From NCBI RefSeq assembly GCF_946463545.1, contig NZ_OX296583.1, positions 1,153,035 to 1,217,034 of the forward strand: a DNA stretch of 64,000 nucleotides, in the 5' to 3' direction. Every line of letters starts with the position of its first letter. The stretch's first letter is position 1. This DNA is from Methanothermococcus thermolithotrophicus DSM 2095. Its GTDB lineage: Archaea; AGJL01; Methanococci; Methanococcales; Methanococcaceae. The position numbers and the translations under genes were made by a program. Of the stretch, positions 54,215 to 62,387 are shown in pieces. Under the pieces are notes generated by a model, which was given only the letters and a program-made list of their open reading frames with translations, was not told the origin of the DNA and ran no database searches.

Positions 54215-55603
54215 TTAGTATGTCCTTGCAATTGCAATATACTCATTTTCATCGTATGTTGTAGTACCTAAAATTGAAGCTTCAACAGAGTTTTCCAAGT
54301 CTTCATTATATATATTCTCATTGTAAGGTATTAAAACTATTCCTTTTTTATCATTTAATATGGTTCTGATTTTATCGCCAAATGATTCTAACCCCTCTTC
54401 TTTATTGTATTCAACTATAGTTATGAACTCTTCAAATTTTTTCCATGCATTCTCTCTCATATTTTCTTTTATTGAATGCAGTATGTTTTCTATTTCTTCA
54501 AGTGCGTTTTCTTCATCTATCTGGAATTTTTCGCCAGTATCTCTTCTATACAGTGTTAATTTTTTGTTTTCAATATCCTTTGGACCTAATTCAATTCTCA
54601 AAGGAACTCCTTTCAGCTCCCAATCGTTGAACTTTCTTCCAGGTCTTATATCTCTATCATCTAGGTGGATTCTATACTTGTTCTTTAAAACTTTCTGGAG
54701 CTCGTTTATTTTTTCCATTACAATTTCTTCCTTTCCTTTGAATAACAGAGGTACCAATACTATTTGGATTGGAGCTATATCCGGCGGAATTACAAGACCT
54801 TTTTCATCTCCATGAATTGCTATTACTGAGGCTATTGCTCTGTCTGAAATACCGTAGCATGTTTGGTAGGCATAATCCTTGCCTCCATCAGGAGTTTCGA
54901 ATTCAATTTCAAAAGTTTTTGCAAAGTTTTGGCCTAAGTTGTGTACTGTGCCAATCTGCATGGTTTTTCCATCTGGGAAAATTGTATCAAATGCCATTGT
55001 GTATTCTGCCCCTGGAAACTTGTCCCATTCCGGTCTTTTTGATACTAAATAAGGAATTCCGAGCTCATCAAAGAATTTTTTGTAAACTTCTATAGCCTCT
55101 TTTACTTGTTCTTCAGCTTCTTCTTTTGTTGAGTGGGCAGTGTGAGCTTCCTTAAATGTCATTATTTCTCTTAACCTGATTAAAGGTCTTGTATGCTTTG
55201 TTTCATATCTAAATGAGTTTACAACTTGGTATATCTTTATAGGAAGGTCGGTATGTACCTTTGTCCATAACTTCATCATGTGGTATATTGGAGTTTCAGA
55301 TGTGGGTCTCAATGCAAGCTTTACTTCAAGAGGTGTTTTACCACCGTGAGTTACCCAGTAAACTTCGTCCTCAAAACCCTTAATGTGTTCCCCTTCTTTT
55401 GCAAGTAAATCTTCAGGTATTAGCATAGGAAAAAGTGTTTCATCATGCCCTGTTTCATCGAGTAATTTTCTTATTATTTCAAATGAATATCTCCTTATTT
55501 TAAAACCATAAGGTAGGTAAACACCGCAACCTTTGATAGGATATCTCAAATCATATATCCCAGCTCTCTCTAAAATATCGCCGTACCATTTAGAAAAGTC
55601 CAT
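54215..55603 (-). CDS. proS: prolyl-tRNA synthetase (archaeal/eukaryotic type)
   Basis: This class II enzyme charges tRNA-Pro. The 462-residue chain begins [16 protein letters not shown] and has [13 protein letters not shown], motif 2 [17 protein letters not shown], and the anticodon-binding domain with [26 protein letters not shown]. Length and domain order are those of archaeal ProRS. GGTGGAATA precedes the ATG. Confidence 0.96.
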   Translation of the reverse strand: MDFSKWYGDILERAGIYDLRYPIKGCGVYLPYGFKIRRYSFEIIRKLLDETGHDETLFPMLIPEDLLAKEGEHIKGFEDEVYWVTHGGKTPLEVKLALRPTSETPIYHMMKLWTKVHTDLPIKIYQVVNSFRYETKHTRPLIRLREIMTFKEAHTAHSTKEEAEEQVKEAIEVYKKFFDELGIPYLVSKRPEWDKFPGAEYTMAFDTIFPDGKTMQIGTVHNLGQNFAKTFEIEFETPDGGKDYAYQTCYGISDRAIASVIAIHGDEKGLVIPPDIAPIQIVLVPLLFKGKEEIVMEKINELQKVLKNKYRIHLDDRDIRPGRKFNDWELKGVPLRIELGPKDIENKKLTLYRRDTGEKFQIDEENALEEIENILHSIKENMRENAWKKFEEFITIVEYNKEEGLESFGDKIRTILNDKKGIVLIPYNENIYNEDLENSVEASILGTTTYDENEYIAIARTY

Positions 55604-55933
55604 TATTCCACCAGTTTGTATTTATTTATTTTTAATCAAAATAATATACGTTATAATAGATTTTATTACTCTTTCCTAGGTATCTATAAAATATATTTAT
55701 ATAATTTATGTGAATATTATTTAAATCAACTGAATTAATTGAATTAATTGAATTAACTGAATAAGTAAATTAATCAAATTAAAATAATTTTAATATTAAT
55801 TTGATATATTTTTATATGTTATTTAAAGTCATTGAAATTTTAAATCACGGTACAATCAGACACTCCAATCAAATTTAATATAATTATACATGAAACTCAT
55901 TTGCAGAACGACTATATTTATCGGAGGGAAAAC
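55604..55933. other. leader region of leuS with short tandem repeats
   Basis: AT-rich region without a gene. TGAATTAAT-type 9-bp units repeat at 55731-55764 (three copies and a part). The motif TTGCAGAACGACTATA at 55901-55916, inverted relative to that at 42933-42949, lies only 18 bases before the leuS start. Confidence 0.55.
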
Positions 55934-58792
55934 ATGGAAGAAAAATTAGATTTAATGGAAATCACGAAAAAATGGCAGAAAAAATGGGACGAAAATAAAA
56001 TATTTGAAACAAATGCCGATGAACAGAAGGAAAAATTCTTTATTACTGCTGCTTTTCCATATCTAAATGGTGTTTTACATGCAGGTCACTTAAGGACCTT
56101 TACGATACCTGAAGTCATTGCAAGGTATCAGAGGATGAAAAATAAGAATGTACTATGGACTTTTGGATATCACGTTACAGGAACTCCTATTTTAGGTCTT
56201 GCAGAACAGATTAAAGAAAAAAGTGAAAACATACTCTGGGCCTACAACAAATTACACAACATACCAATGGATGATCTTGTAACGTTAGACACTCCTGAAA
56301 GGATAGTGGAGTATTTTTCTAAAAAAGCCACTGAAGCATTTAAAAGTATGGGATTTTCCCTGGATTGGAGAAGAAACTTCAAAACAGATGATGAAGTCTT
56401 TAAAAAGTTTGTAGAATGGCAGTTTTTAAAGTTAAAAGAAAAAGGATATATTACAAAAGGTTCCCACCCTGTTAGATACTGTCCAAAATGTGACAACCCT
56501 GTTGAAGACCACGATTTACTGCATGGTGAGGAAGCCACACTTATTGAATATGTACTCTTAAAGTTCAAAATTAACTTTGATGGAGAAGAATGTACCATAC
56601 CGATGGCTACATTGAGGCCTGAGACAATATTTGGAGTTACAAATGCCTGGGTAAATCCAGAGAAAACATACGTACTGGCTAAGGTTTTCAATGAAGTTCA
56701 AAAGTTGGATAGTGAAGATATTGAACTTGAATACGATGGAATGTGGATTTTCAGTAAGGAATGCGGTGAAAAACTCAGCCACCAGGATAAACACATAGAG
56801 ATAGTTAGGGAATTTAAGGGAGATGAGCTCATTGGTAAAAATGTAATCAACCCATTAACAAAAAAAGAAGTCCCAATATTCCCTGCAGAATTCGTTGAAA
56901 CAGAAATTGGTACTGGCTGTGTTATGAGTGTTCCAGCTCACGCACCCTATGACTATACTGCATTGAGGGATTTGGGAAAAGTTGACGAAGTAGGGCTTAT
57001 TTCACTCATAGAGATTGAAGGTTATGGAGAACATCCTGCAAAGGAAATTGTGGAAAAGATGGGAATAAAGAACCAAAATGACGAAGAATTACTTGAAAAA
57101 GCCACAAATAAAATCTATAAGGATGAGTTCCACAAAGGTAAATTAAACAAAAACTGTGGAGAATATGAAGGAGTCCCAGTTAAGGAAATTAAGGAAAAAC
57201 TTACAAAAGACCTTGTTAAAAAAGGCCTTGCAGAAATAATGTATGAATTTTCAGAACCAAAAGTGGTTTGTAGATGTGGAACCAAATGTATAATTAAAAC
57301 TGTTAAAGGGCAGTGGTTTATAACCTATTCAGATGAAGAATGGAAGGAACTTGCCCATAAATGTGTTGACAGAATGAACTTTATTCCTGAAAGTGTCAGA
57401 ACAGACTTCCATAACAAGATAGACTGGATGAAAAATAAAGCCTGTGCAAGGAAAAAAGGTCTTGGAACTAAACTGCCATTTGACAAGAACTGGATAATTG
57501 AGAGTTTATCTGACAGTACGATTTATATGGCTTACTACACCATAGCCAGATTTATAAACGAAAATAACCTAAAACCAGAGCAATTAACCGAAGAATTATT
57601 TGACTACATATACTTAGAAAGAGGCAACATTAGTGAAATCTCAGAGAAAACAGGCATTCCAGAAAGCTTAATTGATGAAATGAGAAAAGAATTCCTATAC
57701 TACTATCCGCTTGATTGGAGATGCTCTGCAAAAGACCTTATCCCTAACCATTTGACATTCATGATATTCAACCACGTGGCAATATTCAAGGAAGAGCTCT
57801 GGCCAAGGGGTATTGTAATTAACGGTTATGTTACAATTGAAGGCAAAAAACTTTCAAAATCCAAAGGACCAGTGCTTCCTGTTATGGAGGTTGCTGAAAA
57901 ATTCGGACCAGATGTTGGAAGATTCTATATCACAACTTGTGCGGAGCTCCCGCAGGATGCAGACATAAAGTTCAAGGAAATGGAAAAAGTCAGAGAGAAT
58001 TTAATACGATTCTATGAGCTAGCAATGGAAACTCTGGATGTAAATGAAAAAATAAGTGATGAAGAATACAAAGAACTGAAATTAATCGATAAATGGCTGT
58101 TACATAAGGCATATAACTCAGTTAAAGTTGCAGATGAATCATACGACGAGTTCCACCTCAGAAGAATAGGTATTCTGTTCTATGAATTAATGAACGATTT
58201 AAGATGGTACAGAAGAAGAGGTGGAGACAATAAAAAGGTTTTAAGGGAAGTTGTGGAAGTCTGGACTAAGATATTGGCCCCAATAACTCCTCACATCTGT
58301 GAAGAGATCTGGGAAAAATTAGGTAAAGACACATTTGTATCAACAGAATTATTCCCAGAAGTTAAGGAAGAATATATTGATGAAACTTTGGAGCTAGGTG
58401 AAGAATTCGTAAAATCAGTTATTGAGGATATAAGAAGCATCGTAGATGTTGCAAAGATAGAGCCAAAGAAAATATACCTCTATACTGCAGACCAGTGGAA
58501 GTACGATATCCTTGATTTTATATACAACAACCAGGATAAAAATGCAAAACAGATCATCCCAATGATTATGAAGAATGAGGAATACAGAAAATATGGAAAG
58601 CAGATTCCAAAGTTGATAAATGATATTATGAAAATAGGGGTTAAGAAAGTTATAGATGAAGTTGATATATTAGAAAATGCTAAAGAGTTTATTGGTAAAG
58701 AATTTGAATGTGAAATAATAGTTAATGGGGAAGATATTAAAGGTAAGAAAAAGTACGCAATTCCATACAAATCAGCTATTTATTTAGAATAA
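55934..58792 (+). CDS. leuS: leucyl-tRNA synthetase
   Basis: Class I synthetase of 952 residues. The HIGH-type site is LNGVLHAGHLR near residues 46-56, CP1 editing domain follows (TLRPETIFGVTNAWV and the CVMSVPAHAPYDY region), and KLSKSKG is the KMSKS motif near residue 640. The C-terminal anticodon and leucine-specific domains are archaeal/eukaryotic type. CGGAGGG precedes ATG 55934; an earlier in-frame start overlaps the repeat motif and is not favoured. Confidence 0.96.
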   Translation: MEEKLDLMEITKKWQKKWDENKIFETNADEQKEKFFITAAFPYLNGVLHAGHLRTFTIPEVIARYQRMKNKNVLWTFGYHVTGTPILGLAEQIKEKSENILWAYNKLHNIPMDDLVTLDTPERIVEYFSKKATEAFKSMGFSLDWRRNFKTDDEVFKKFVEWQFLKLKEKGYITKGSHPVRYCPKCDNPVEDHDLLHGEEATLIEYVLLKFKINFDGEECTIPMATLRPETIFGVTNAWVNPEKTYVLAKVFNEVQKLDSEDIELEYDGMWIFSKECGEKLSHQDKHIEIVREFKGDELIGKNVINPLTKKEVPIFPAEFVETEIGTGCVMSVPAHAPYDYTALRDLGKVDEVGLISLIEIEGYGEHPAKEIVEKMGIKNQNDEELLEKATNKIYKDEFHKGKLNKNCGEYEGVPVKEIKEKLTKDLVKKGLAEIMYEFSEPKVVCRCGTKCIIKTVKGQWFITYSDEEWKELAHKCVDRMNFIPESVRTDFHNKIDWMKNKACARKKGLGTKLPFDKNWIIESLSDSTIYMAYYTIARFINENNLKPEQLTEELFDYIYLERGNISEISEKTGIPESLIDEMRKEFLYYYPLDWRCSAKDLIPNHLTFMIFNHVAIFKEELWPRGIVINGYVTIEGKKLSKSKGPVLPVMEVAEKFGPDVGRFYITTCAELPQDADIKFKEMEKVRENLIRFYELAMETLDVNEKISDEEYKELKLIDKWLLHKAYNSVKVADESYDEFHLRRIGILFYELMNDLRWYRRRGGDNKKVLREVVEVWTKILAPITPHICEEIWEKLGKDTFVSTELFPEVKEEYIDETLELGEEFVKSVIEDIRSIVDVAKIEPKKIYLYTADQWKYDILDFIYNNQDKNAKQIIPMIMKNEEYRKYGKQIPKLINDIMKIGVKKVIDEVDILENAKEFIGKEFECEIIVNGEDIKGKKKYAIPYKSAIYLE

Positions 58793-58823
58793 TAAAACTT
58801 CCCTTTATTTATGGGTGAAAAAC

Positions 58824-59153
58824 ATGTCCTGTATTGACAACTACAACTACGAGATACTATTTAATGGATCTTTTAAAGAATGTGCAGAATACATTAAAAA
58901 GAACTATAAAAATATTCGTGAATTAAATGCGGGGGAGGAAATCGTAGAGGGTGTTATGTTAATAGGTATTCCACCAATACCGGTAGGTTATGATGAAAAT
59001 TATGTAGTATTCCCCTACACAAAGCCTTGTTATGGTAGCTATGTTTTAAGGGTACCTATGGAAGAATACATAAAATCAAATAAAAAAGTTGAAGATAGGA
59101 AGAAAAAGAAAGAAGAAGGGGAAGGTTTATTGTCTAAGTTGAAATTCTGGTAG
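58824..59153 (+). CDS. DUF1894 family protein of methanogens (109 aa)
   Basis: GGGTGAAAAAC precedes ATG 58824. The chain starts MSCIDNYNYEILFNGSFKECAEYIKKN and has VMLIGIPPIPVGYDE and YTKPCYGSYVLRVP, the features I associate with DUF1894, found only in methanogens. The lysine-rich tail ends in LLSKLKFW. Function unknown. A DUF1890 gene follows, as commonly in methanogens. Confidence 0.8.
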   Translation: MSCIDNYNYEILFNGSFKECAEYIKKNYKNIRELNAGEEIVEGVMLIGIPPIPVGYDENYVVFPYTKPCYGSYVLRVPMEEYIKSNKKVEDRKKKKEEGEGLLSKLKFW

Positions 59154-59252
59154 AGTTTTAAAAATCTAAACTTTTAATTTTTAAATATAATATCATATCT
59201 TTCTTTATTTCTTCGTTATGACACACATATTAACACTAAAAAAGGTGATTTA

Positions 59253-59696
59253 ATGAAGATAATGATTTTATTGGGATGTCCTGAACCACCAGTTTTAATT
59301 CCTTCATTCATATATTTACTCAATATGTTAAAAAATAAAGGTCATGAAGTTTACGTATCTGCAAATCCTGCTGCTCTGAAGTTAATAGAAGCTGCAGATC
59401 CTGAAAAGAAGTATTTAAAAGGAGTCGGTTTTCAAAGCATAGAGGACGGTTTAAGGGACAAATTTGATGTAGATCTTATTATTGGATTTGCCCACAATGA
59501 CGCCGCAGTTAACTATATAGTTACTTATAAGATGGTATATGGTGCAAAGGCTTTGGCTCTGGTATTTGGAAAGGAAATAAACGAAGAGTTTGTAAAGTTA
59601 TTGAATGAAAATGGTGTGGAAACATACACTGCAAAGGCATTCCATAATCCAACTCCAGTTATTGTAAAGTTGAAAAAGATGGTTGAAAATATTTAA
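59253..59696 (+). CDS. DUF1890 family protein of methanogens (147 aa)
   Basis: AAAGGTGATTTA precedes ATG 59253. A Rossmann-like fold is suggested: MKIMILLGCPEPPVLIPS, HEVYVSANPAALKLIEAADPE and DVDLIIGFAHNDAAVNYI. Methanogen-specific, function unknown; the pairing with DUF1894 suggests a joint role. mptN starts nine bases after its end. Confidence 0.82.
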   Translation: MKIMILLGCPEPPVLIPSFIYLLNMLKNKGHEVYVSANPAALKLIEAADPEKKYLKGVGFQSIEDGLRDKFDVDLIIGFAHNDAAVNYIVTYKMVYGAKALALVFGKEINEEFVKLLNENGVETYTAKAFHNPTPVIVKLKKMVENI

Positions 59697-59705
59697 TGTG
59701 AAAAT

Positions 59706-60611
59706 ATGAAGATGGGAATAATATCTGAGGAAGTGGATTGGATTACTGTCCAACTGGAAAAATCAATGGAAAAATATGATATAAGGCCTATTTTTATAAA
59801 ACCATCAAGGATAGTTTCTTCAATAGGTCTGGATTTTAAACTTAAACTTAACAATCGAGATATTTTGGATTTGGATTGTGTATTTGTAAGGAATATTGGG
59901 GAAGGTCCTGAAATGTTCTACAGGTTTGATGCTCTTAAGTATCTGGAGAATTATGTTCCATTGATAAATCCAACAGACGGGATTGAAAACGCAGGGAATA
60001 AATACAGAACATCTTTTTTAATGGAAGTGAATGGAATACCCAGTCCAAGAACTGTTGTTACAGAAGATATAAACAAAGCACTCACATGGACAGAACAATT
60101 TGGGGATTGTGTTTTAAAACCACTTTTTGGCAATCAAGGAAAGGGTATTGTACGGCTAAATCATAGGTCGATGGTTTCAAAATTAAATGTCCTCAACAAT
60201 TTCAAAAGTGAACATGGGGTATTTTATATTCAAGAGTTCGTAAATCCTCCAAAGAATCATGGTTATGGTAATACTCAAGATGGCAAAAATACCTACAGAG
60301 ACATAAGAGCTTTTGTTATTGGCGATGAGGTAGTTTCTGCAATGTATAGGGTTTCAAATAATTGGATAACCAACATTCACCGAGATGGAACTCCTGAAAA
60401 GTGTGAAATAACAAACGAACTTGAAAAAATTGCAGTGAAGGCAAAAAATGCCGTAGGTCTTGTTTATGGAGGGGTTGATTTAATTGAAAGTGAAGAAGGT
60501 TTAAAAGTTCTTGAAGTCAATGGAACACCATCTTGGGAAGGATTGTCCAGTGTTTCAGAAGAAGATATTGCAGAACGGTTAATTGAAGAGGCAATAAAAA
60601 TTTGCAAATAG
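59706..60611 (+). CDS. mptN: tetrahydromethanopterin:alpha-L-glutamate ligase
   Basis: MptN adds glutamate to tetrahydromethanopterin, giving tetrahydrosarcinapterin, the C1 carrier of Methanococcales. The 301-residue ATP-grasp protein of the RimK family has DCVFVRNIGEGPEMFYRFDAL, CVLKPLFGNQGKGIVRL (ATP-binding lysine and glycine loop), YIQEFVNPP, RDIRAFVIGDEVVSAM and the metal-binding GVDLIES and EVNGTPSWEGL at the end. Consistent with its place after two methanogen-specific genes. Confidence 0.92.
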   Translation: MKMGIISEEVDWITVQLEKSMEKYDIRPIFIKPSRIVSSIGLDFKLKLNNRDILDLDCVFVRNIGEGPEMFYRFDALKYLENYVPLINPTDGIENAGNKYRTSFLMEVNGIPSPRTVVTEDINKALTWTEQFGDCVLKPLFGNQGKGIVRLNHRSMVSKLNVLNNFKSEHGVFYIQEFVNPPKNHGYGNTQDGKNTYRDIRAFVIGDEVVSAMYRVSNNWITNIHRDGTPEKCEITNELEKIAVKAKNAVGLVYGGVDLIESEEGLKVLEVNGTPSWEGLSSVSEEDIAERLIEEAIKICK

Positions 60612-60650
60612 ATAGATATTTGGTAGTTTTTTATAATGTATCCATAAATA

Positions 60651-60751
60651 TACCTACTCAACTTCGTTGAGTAGGTATCAGATTTGGATTCCCAACACCT
60701 CTCGACGAAACCTTCGGTTTCGTGAGTCAGCAAATTTCAAAGAAATTTGCT
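60651..60751. repeat. three hairpins between mptN and the next gene
   Basis: Perfect inverted repeats 60651-60662/60666-60677 (12 bp, loop TTC), 60705-60712/60716-60723 (8 bp, loop TTC) and 60729-60738/60742-60751 (10 bp, loop AAA). The last lies over the stop of the minus-strand methyltransferase gene and encodes its final residues (ANFFEIC). Confidence 0.88.
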
Positions 60752-61896
60752 TCGATTTTTAAAGGGGTTGGTTTTCGCAATAACATACTTCTCATTTTTC
60801 TAATTATTTCAGAAGAATTTAAACCCAATTTTTGAACTTCTAAAAACTCATTAGGGATATCTCCTTTTTTTATTTTCTTAGTTGAGATGTATTTTCCCAC
60901 ACTCACTAATTTTTCTTTTAATTCTTCCCTTTCAATCTCTCGATTTTTTATTATTTCCTCATGATTCAGATTTAACTCTTTATCTCGATATGGAACTCCA
61001 ACTGTTGAAAGTGCTATTAGCCGTTCATCTATTTCCGAAATTCTTTTTATATCTTTATCTGATGGTGGATTTTTGTATGCTACCGTAGCTCCCCTCTTCC
61101 TACCAACACTTGGACCTTCGGATATAACAAAACCACATTCTACCAATGCACTTCTAAAAGGTATTGATGAAGAGTATGATATTAAAACTCCGTTATCATC
61201 CATCCTTTTATAAATCTCCTTTAAAAAATCAACTGTGTATAAAACAGCGTCCCTTTGTGGAGAAAATGCATCATGAAACACTATATTGTATTTTTTATCC
61301 ATGTTTTTAATAATCTTTCTTGCATCCCCAACGTGTAAATTTATCTTTTTTTCATTTTCGTTTTTGTTCAAAAAATAGTTATTTATGCACTCTTTTACTA
61401 ATTCATGTTCTTTATATGGAATATCCAAACATAGGGAAAGAAAAAGGGTTTCTTCACTGATTTCCACCATGTCGATTTCACAGTCTTTATTAAAATGGAG
61501 TGCAGCTACTGCATTGTAACCCATGCCACTACAGAGGTCTAAAATCTTTGGATGTGACATGTTCTCTAAATTTGAAGGAATAACAAATTTTTCAACACTT
61601 TCGGTCAGAGCTCCCACCCTTGAATGCATAAGTTCTTCCCCATGTTCCGACCTTAGGGTATAGGTTCCGTCTTCAGTTTTAACCAATAGATCCAGTTTCT
61701 CCAGCTCTGATATTAACTTTTTTTTAATCGGAGCGAACGAAGTGAGCGAAGACCTAAAACCTTCGGTTTTAAGTTTTCCTCGCTTTCGCTCGGAAACGCT
61801 ACAAAATCCGTAAGGATTTTGTTTAACTTCTTCTAAGTTTAGTCCTGAGCTCATGTATTCGTTGATTATTTTTAAACCTCTTTTATCAGGCAACAT
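60727..61896 (-). CDS. SAM-dependent methyltransferase, MnmC-like (389 aa), with palindrome-encoded segments
   Basis: Starts MLPDKRGLKIINEY after GGAGATG. The Rossmann domain has KILDLCSGMGYNAVAAL, CEIDMVEISEE and INLHVGDARKI, then NIVFHDAFSPQRDAVLY, with the DAFSP motif of the MnmC/DUF752 group, which methylates modified bases or aminomethyl groups. A C-terminal helical extension ends in palindrome-encoded residues. Residues of about 25-55 (NPYGFCSV to TSFAPIK) are encoded by the hairpins at 61757-61822, a low-complexity insertion between two ordinary parts, so a mobile repeat seems to have entered the frame without breaking it. Substrate unknown. Confidence 0.8.
   Translation of the reverse strand: MLPDKRGLKIINEYMSSGLNLEEVKQNPYGFCSVSERKRGKLKTEGFRSSLTSFAPIKKKLISELEKLDLLVKTEDGTYTLRSEHGEELMHSRVGALTESVEKFVIPSNLENMSHPKILDLCSGMGYNAVAALHFNKDCEIDMVEISEETLFLSLCLDIPYKEHELVKECINNYFLNKNENEKKINLHVGDARKIIKNMDKKYNIVFHDAFSPQRDAVLYTVDFLKEIYKRMDDNGVLISYSSSIPFRSALVECGFVISEGPSVGRKRGATVAYKNPPSDKDIKRISEIDERLIALSTVGVPYRDKELNLNHEEIIKNREIEREELKEKLVSVGKYISTKKIKKGDIPNEFLEVQKLGLNSSEIIRKMRSMLLRKPTPLKIEANFFEIC
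61757..61822. repeat. hairpin cluster inside the methyltransferase gene
   Basis: AAAACC-TTC-GGTTTT (61757-61771), an imperfect CTCGCTTTCGCTCG element (about 61778-61793) and a 9-bp hairpin 61801-61809/61814-61822 follow each other in frame. A further GCGAACGAAGTGAGCG half-element precedes them at about 61732-61748. Same family as the other arrays. Confidence 0.8.
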
Positions 61897-62387
61897 AAAT
61901 AATTCATCTCCGCGTAATTTCTATAATTTTATATACTTTTAAATCATCAAATTTTAAAACTTCCTCATTCATATTATTACACCTATTTACATTATATATA
62001 TCAATATATATTAATTTTAATTTATTTTTTTAATAAAAAGGAATTTAGTTATAAAAAGGAATAACGAAAAAATTAATAAAAAAATATTTGGTATTGATGC
62101 ACGATTGAGGAGAATTTATAATATATTAAATAAATAAAATAAAGGGAGCTCCCAAATTTCCAATTTTATTTTAAATCCGATAAAAAAATTAAAAAAAGAA
62201 AATTTATTATTTTATTATTTTATATGCAGCTTTACGTCTTTCCATGAAACTTTTAAAAAAGTTGAACGAAAACGTTTAGGTTTTCGTTGCATTGAAAGTT
62301 TTCAACTTTCAAAGCTTGAAATTGCAAAGCAATTTCATGCTCGAAACAAAGATTTCGATTTCATCAAAAAGAATAAAAGTTAAAGAT
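61897..62387. other. intergenic region between two minus-strand genes
   Basis: No protein gene supported in about 490 bases. The left part is AT-rich leader of the methyltransferase gene; the right part holds the hairpin array at 62265-62358, just after the stop of the surface-protein gene. Confidence 0.55.
62265..62358. repeat. array of four hairpins downstream of the surface-protein gene
   Basis: Inverted repeats 62265-62273/62280-62288, 62292-62300/62304-62312 (loop TTC), 62317-62325/62329-62337 (loop AAA) and an imperfect 62341-62346/62353-62358. Same family as 4657-4927. Its place 30 bases after the stop could serve transcript ending or stability. Confidence 0.85.
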
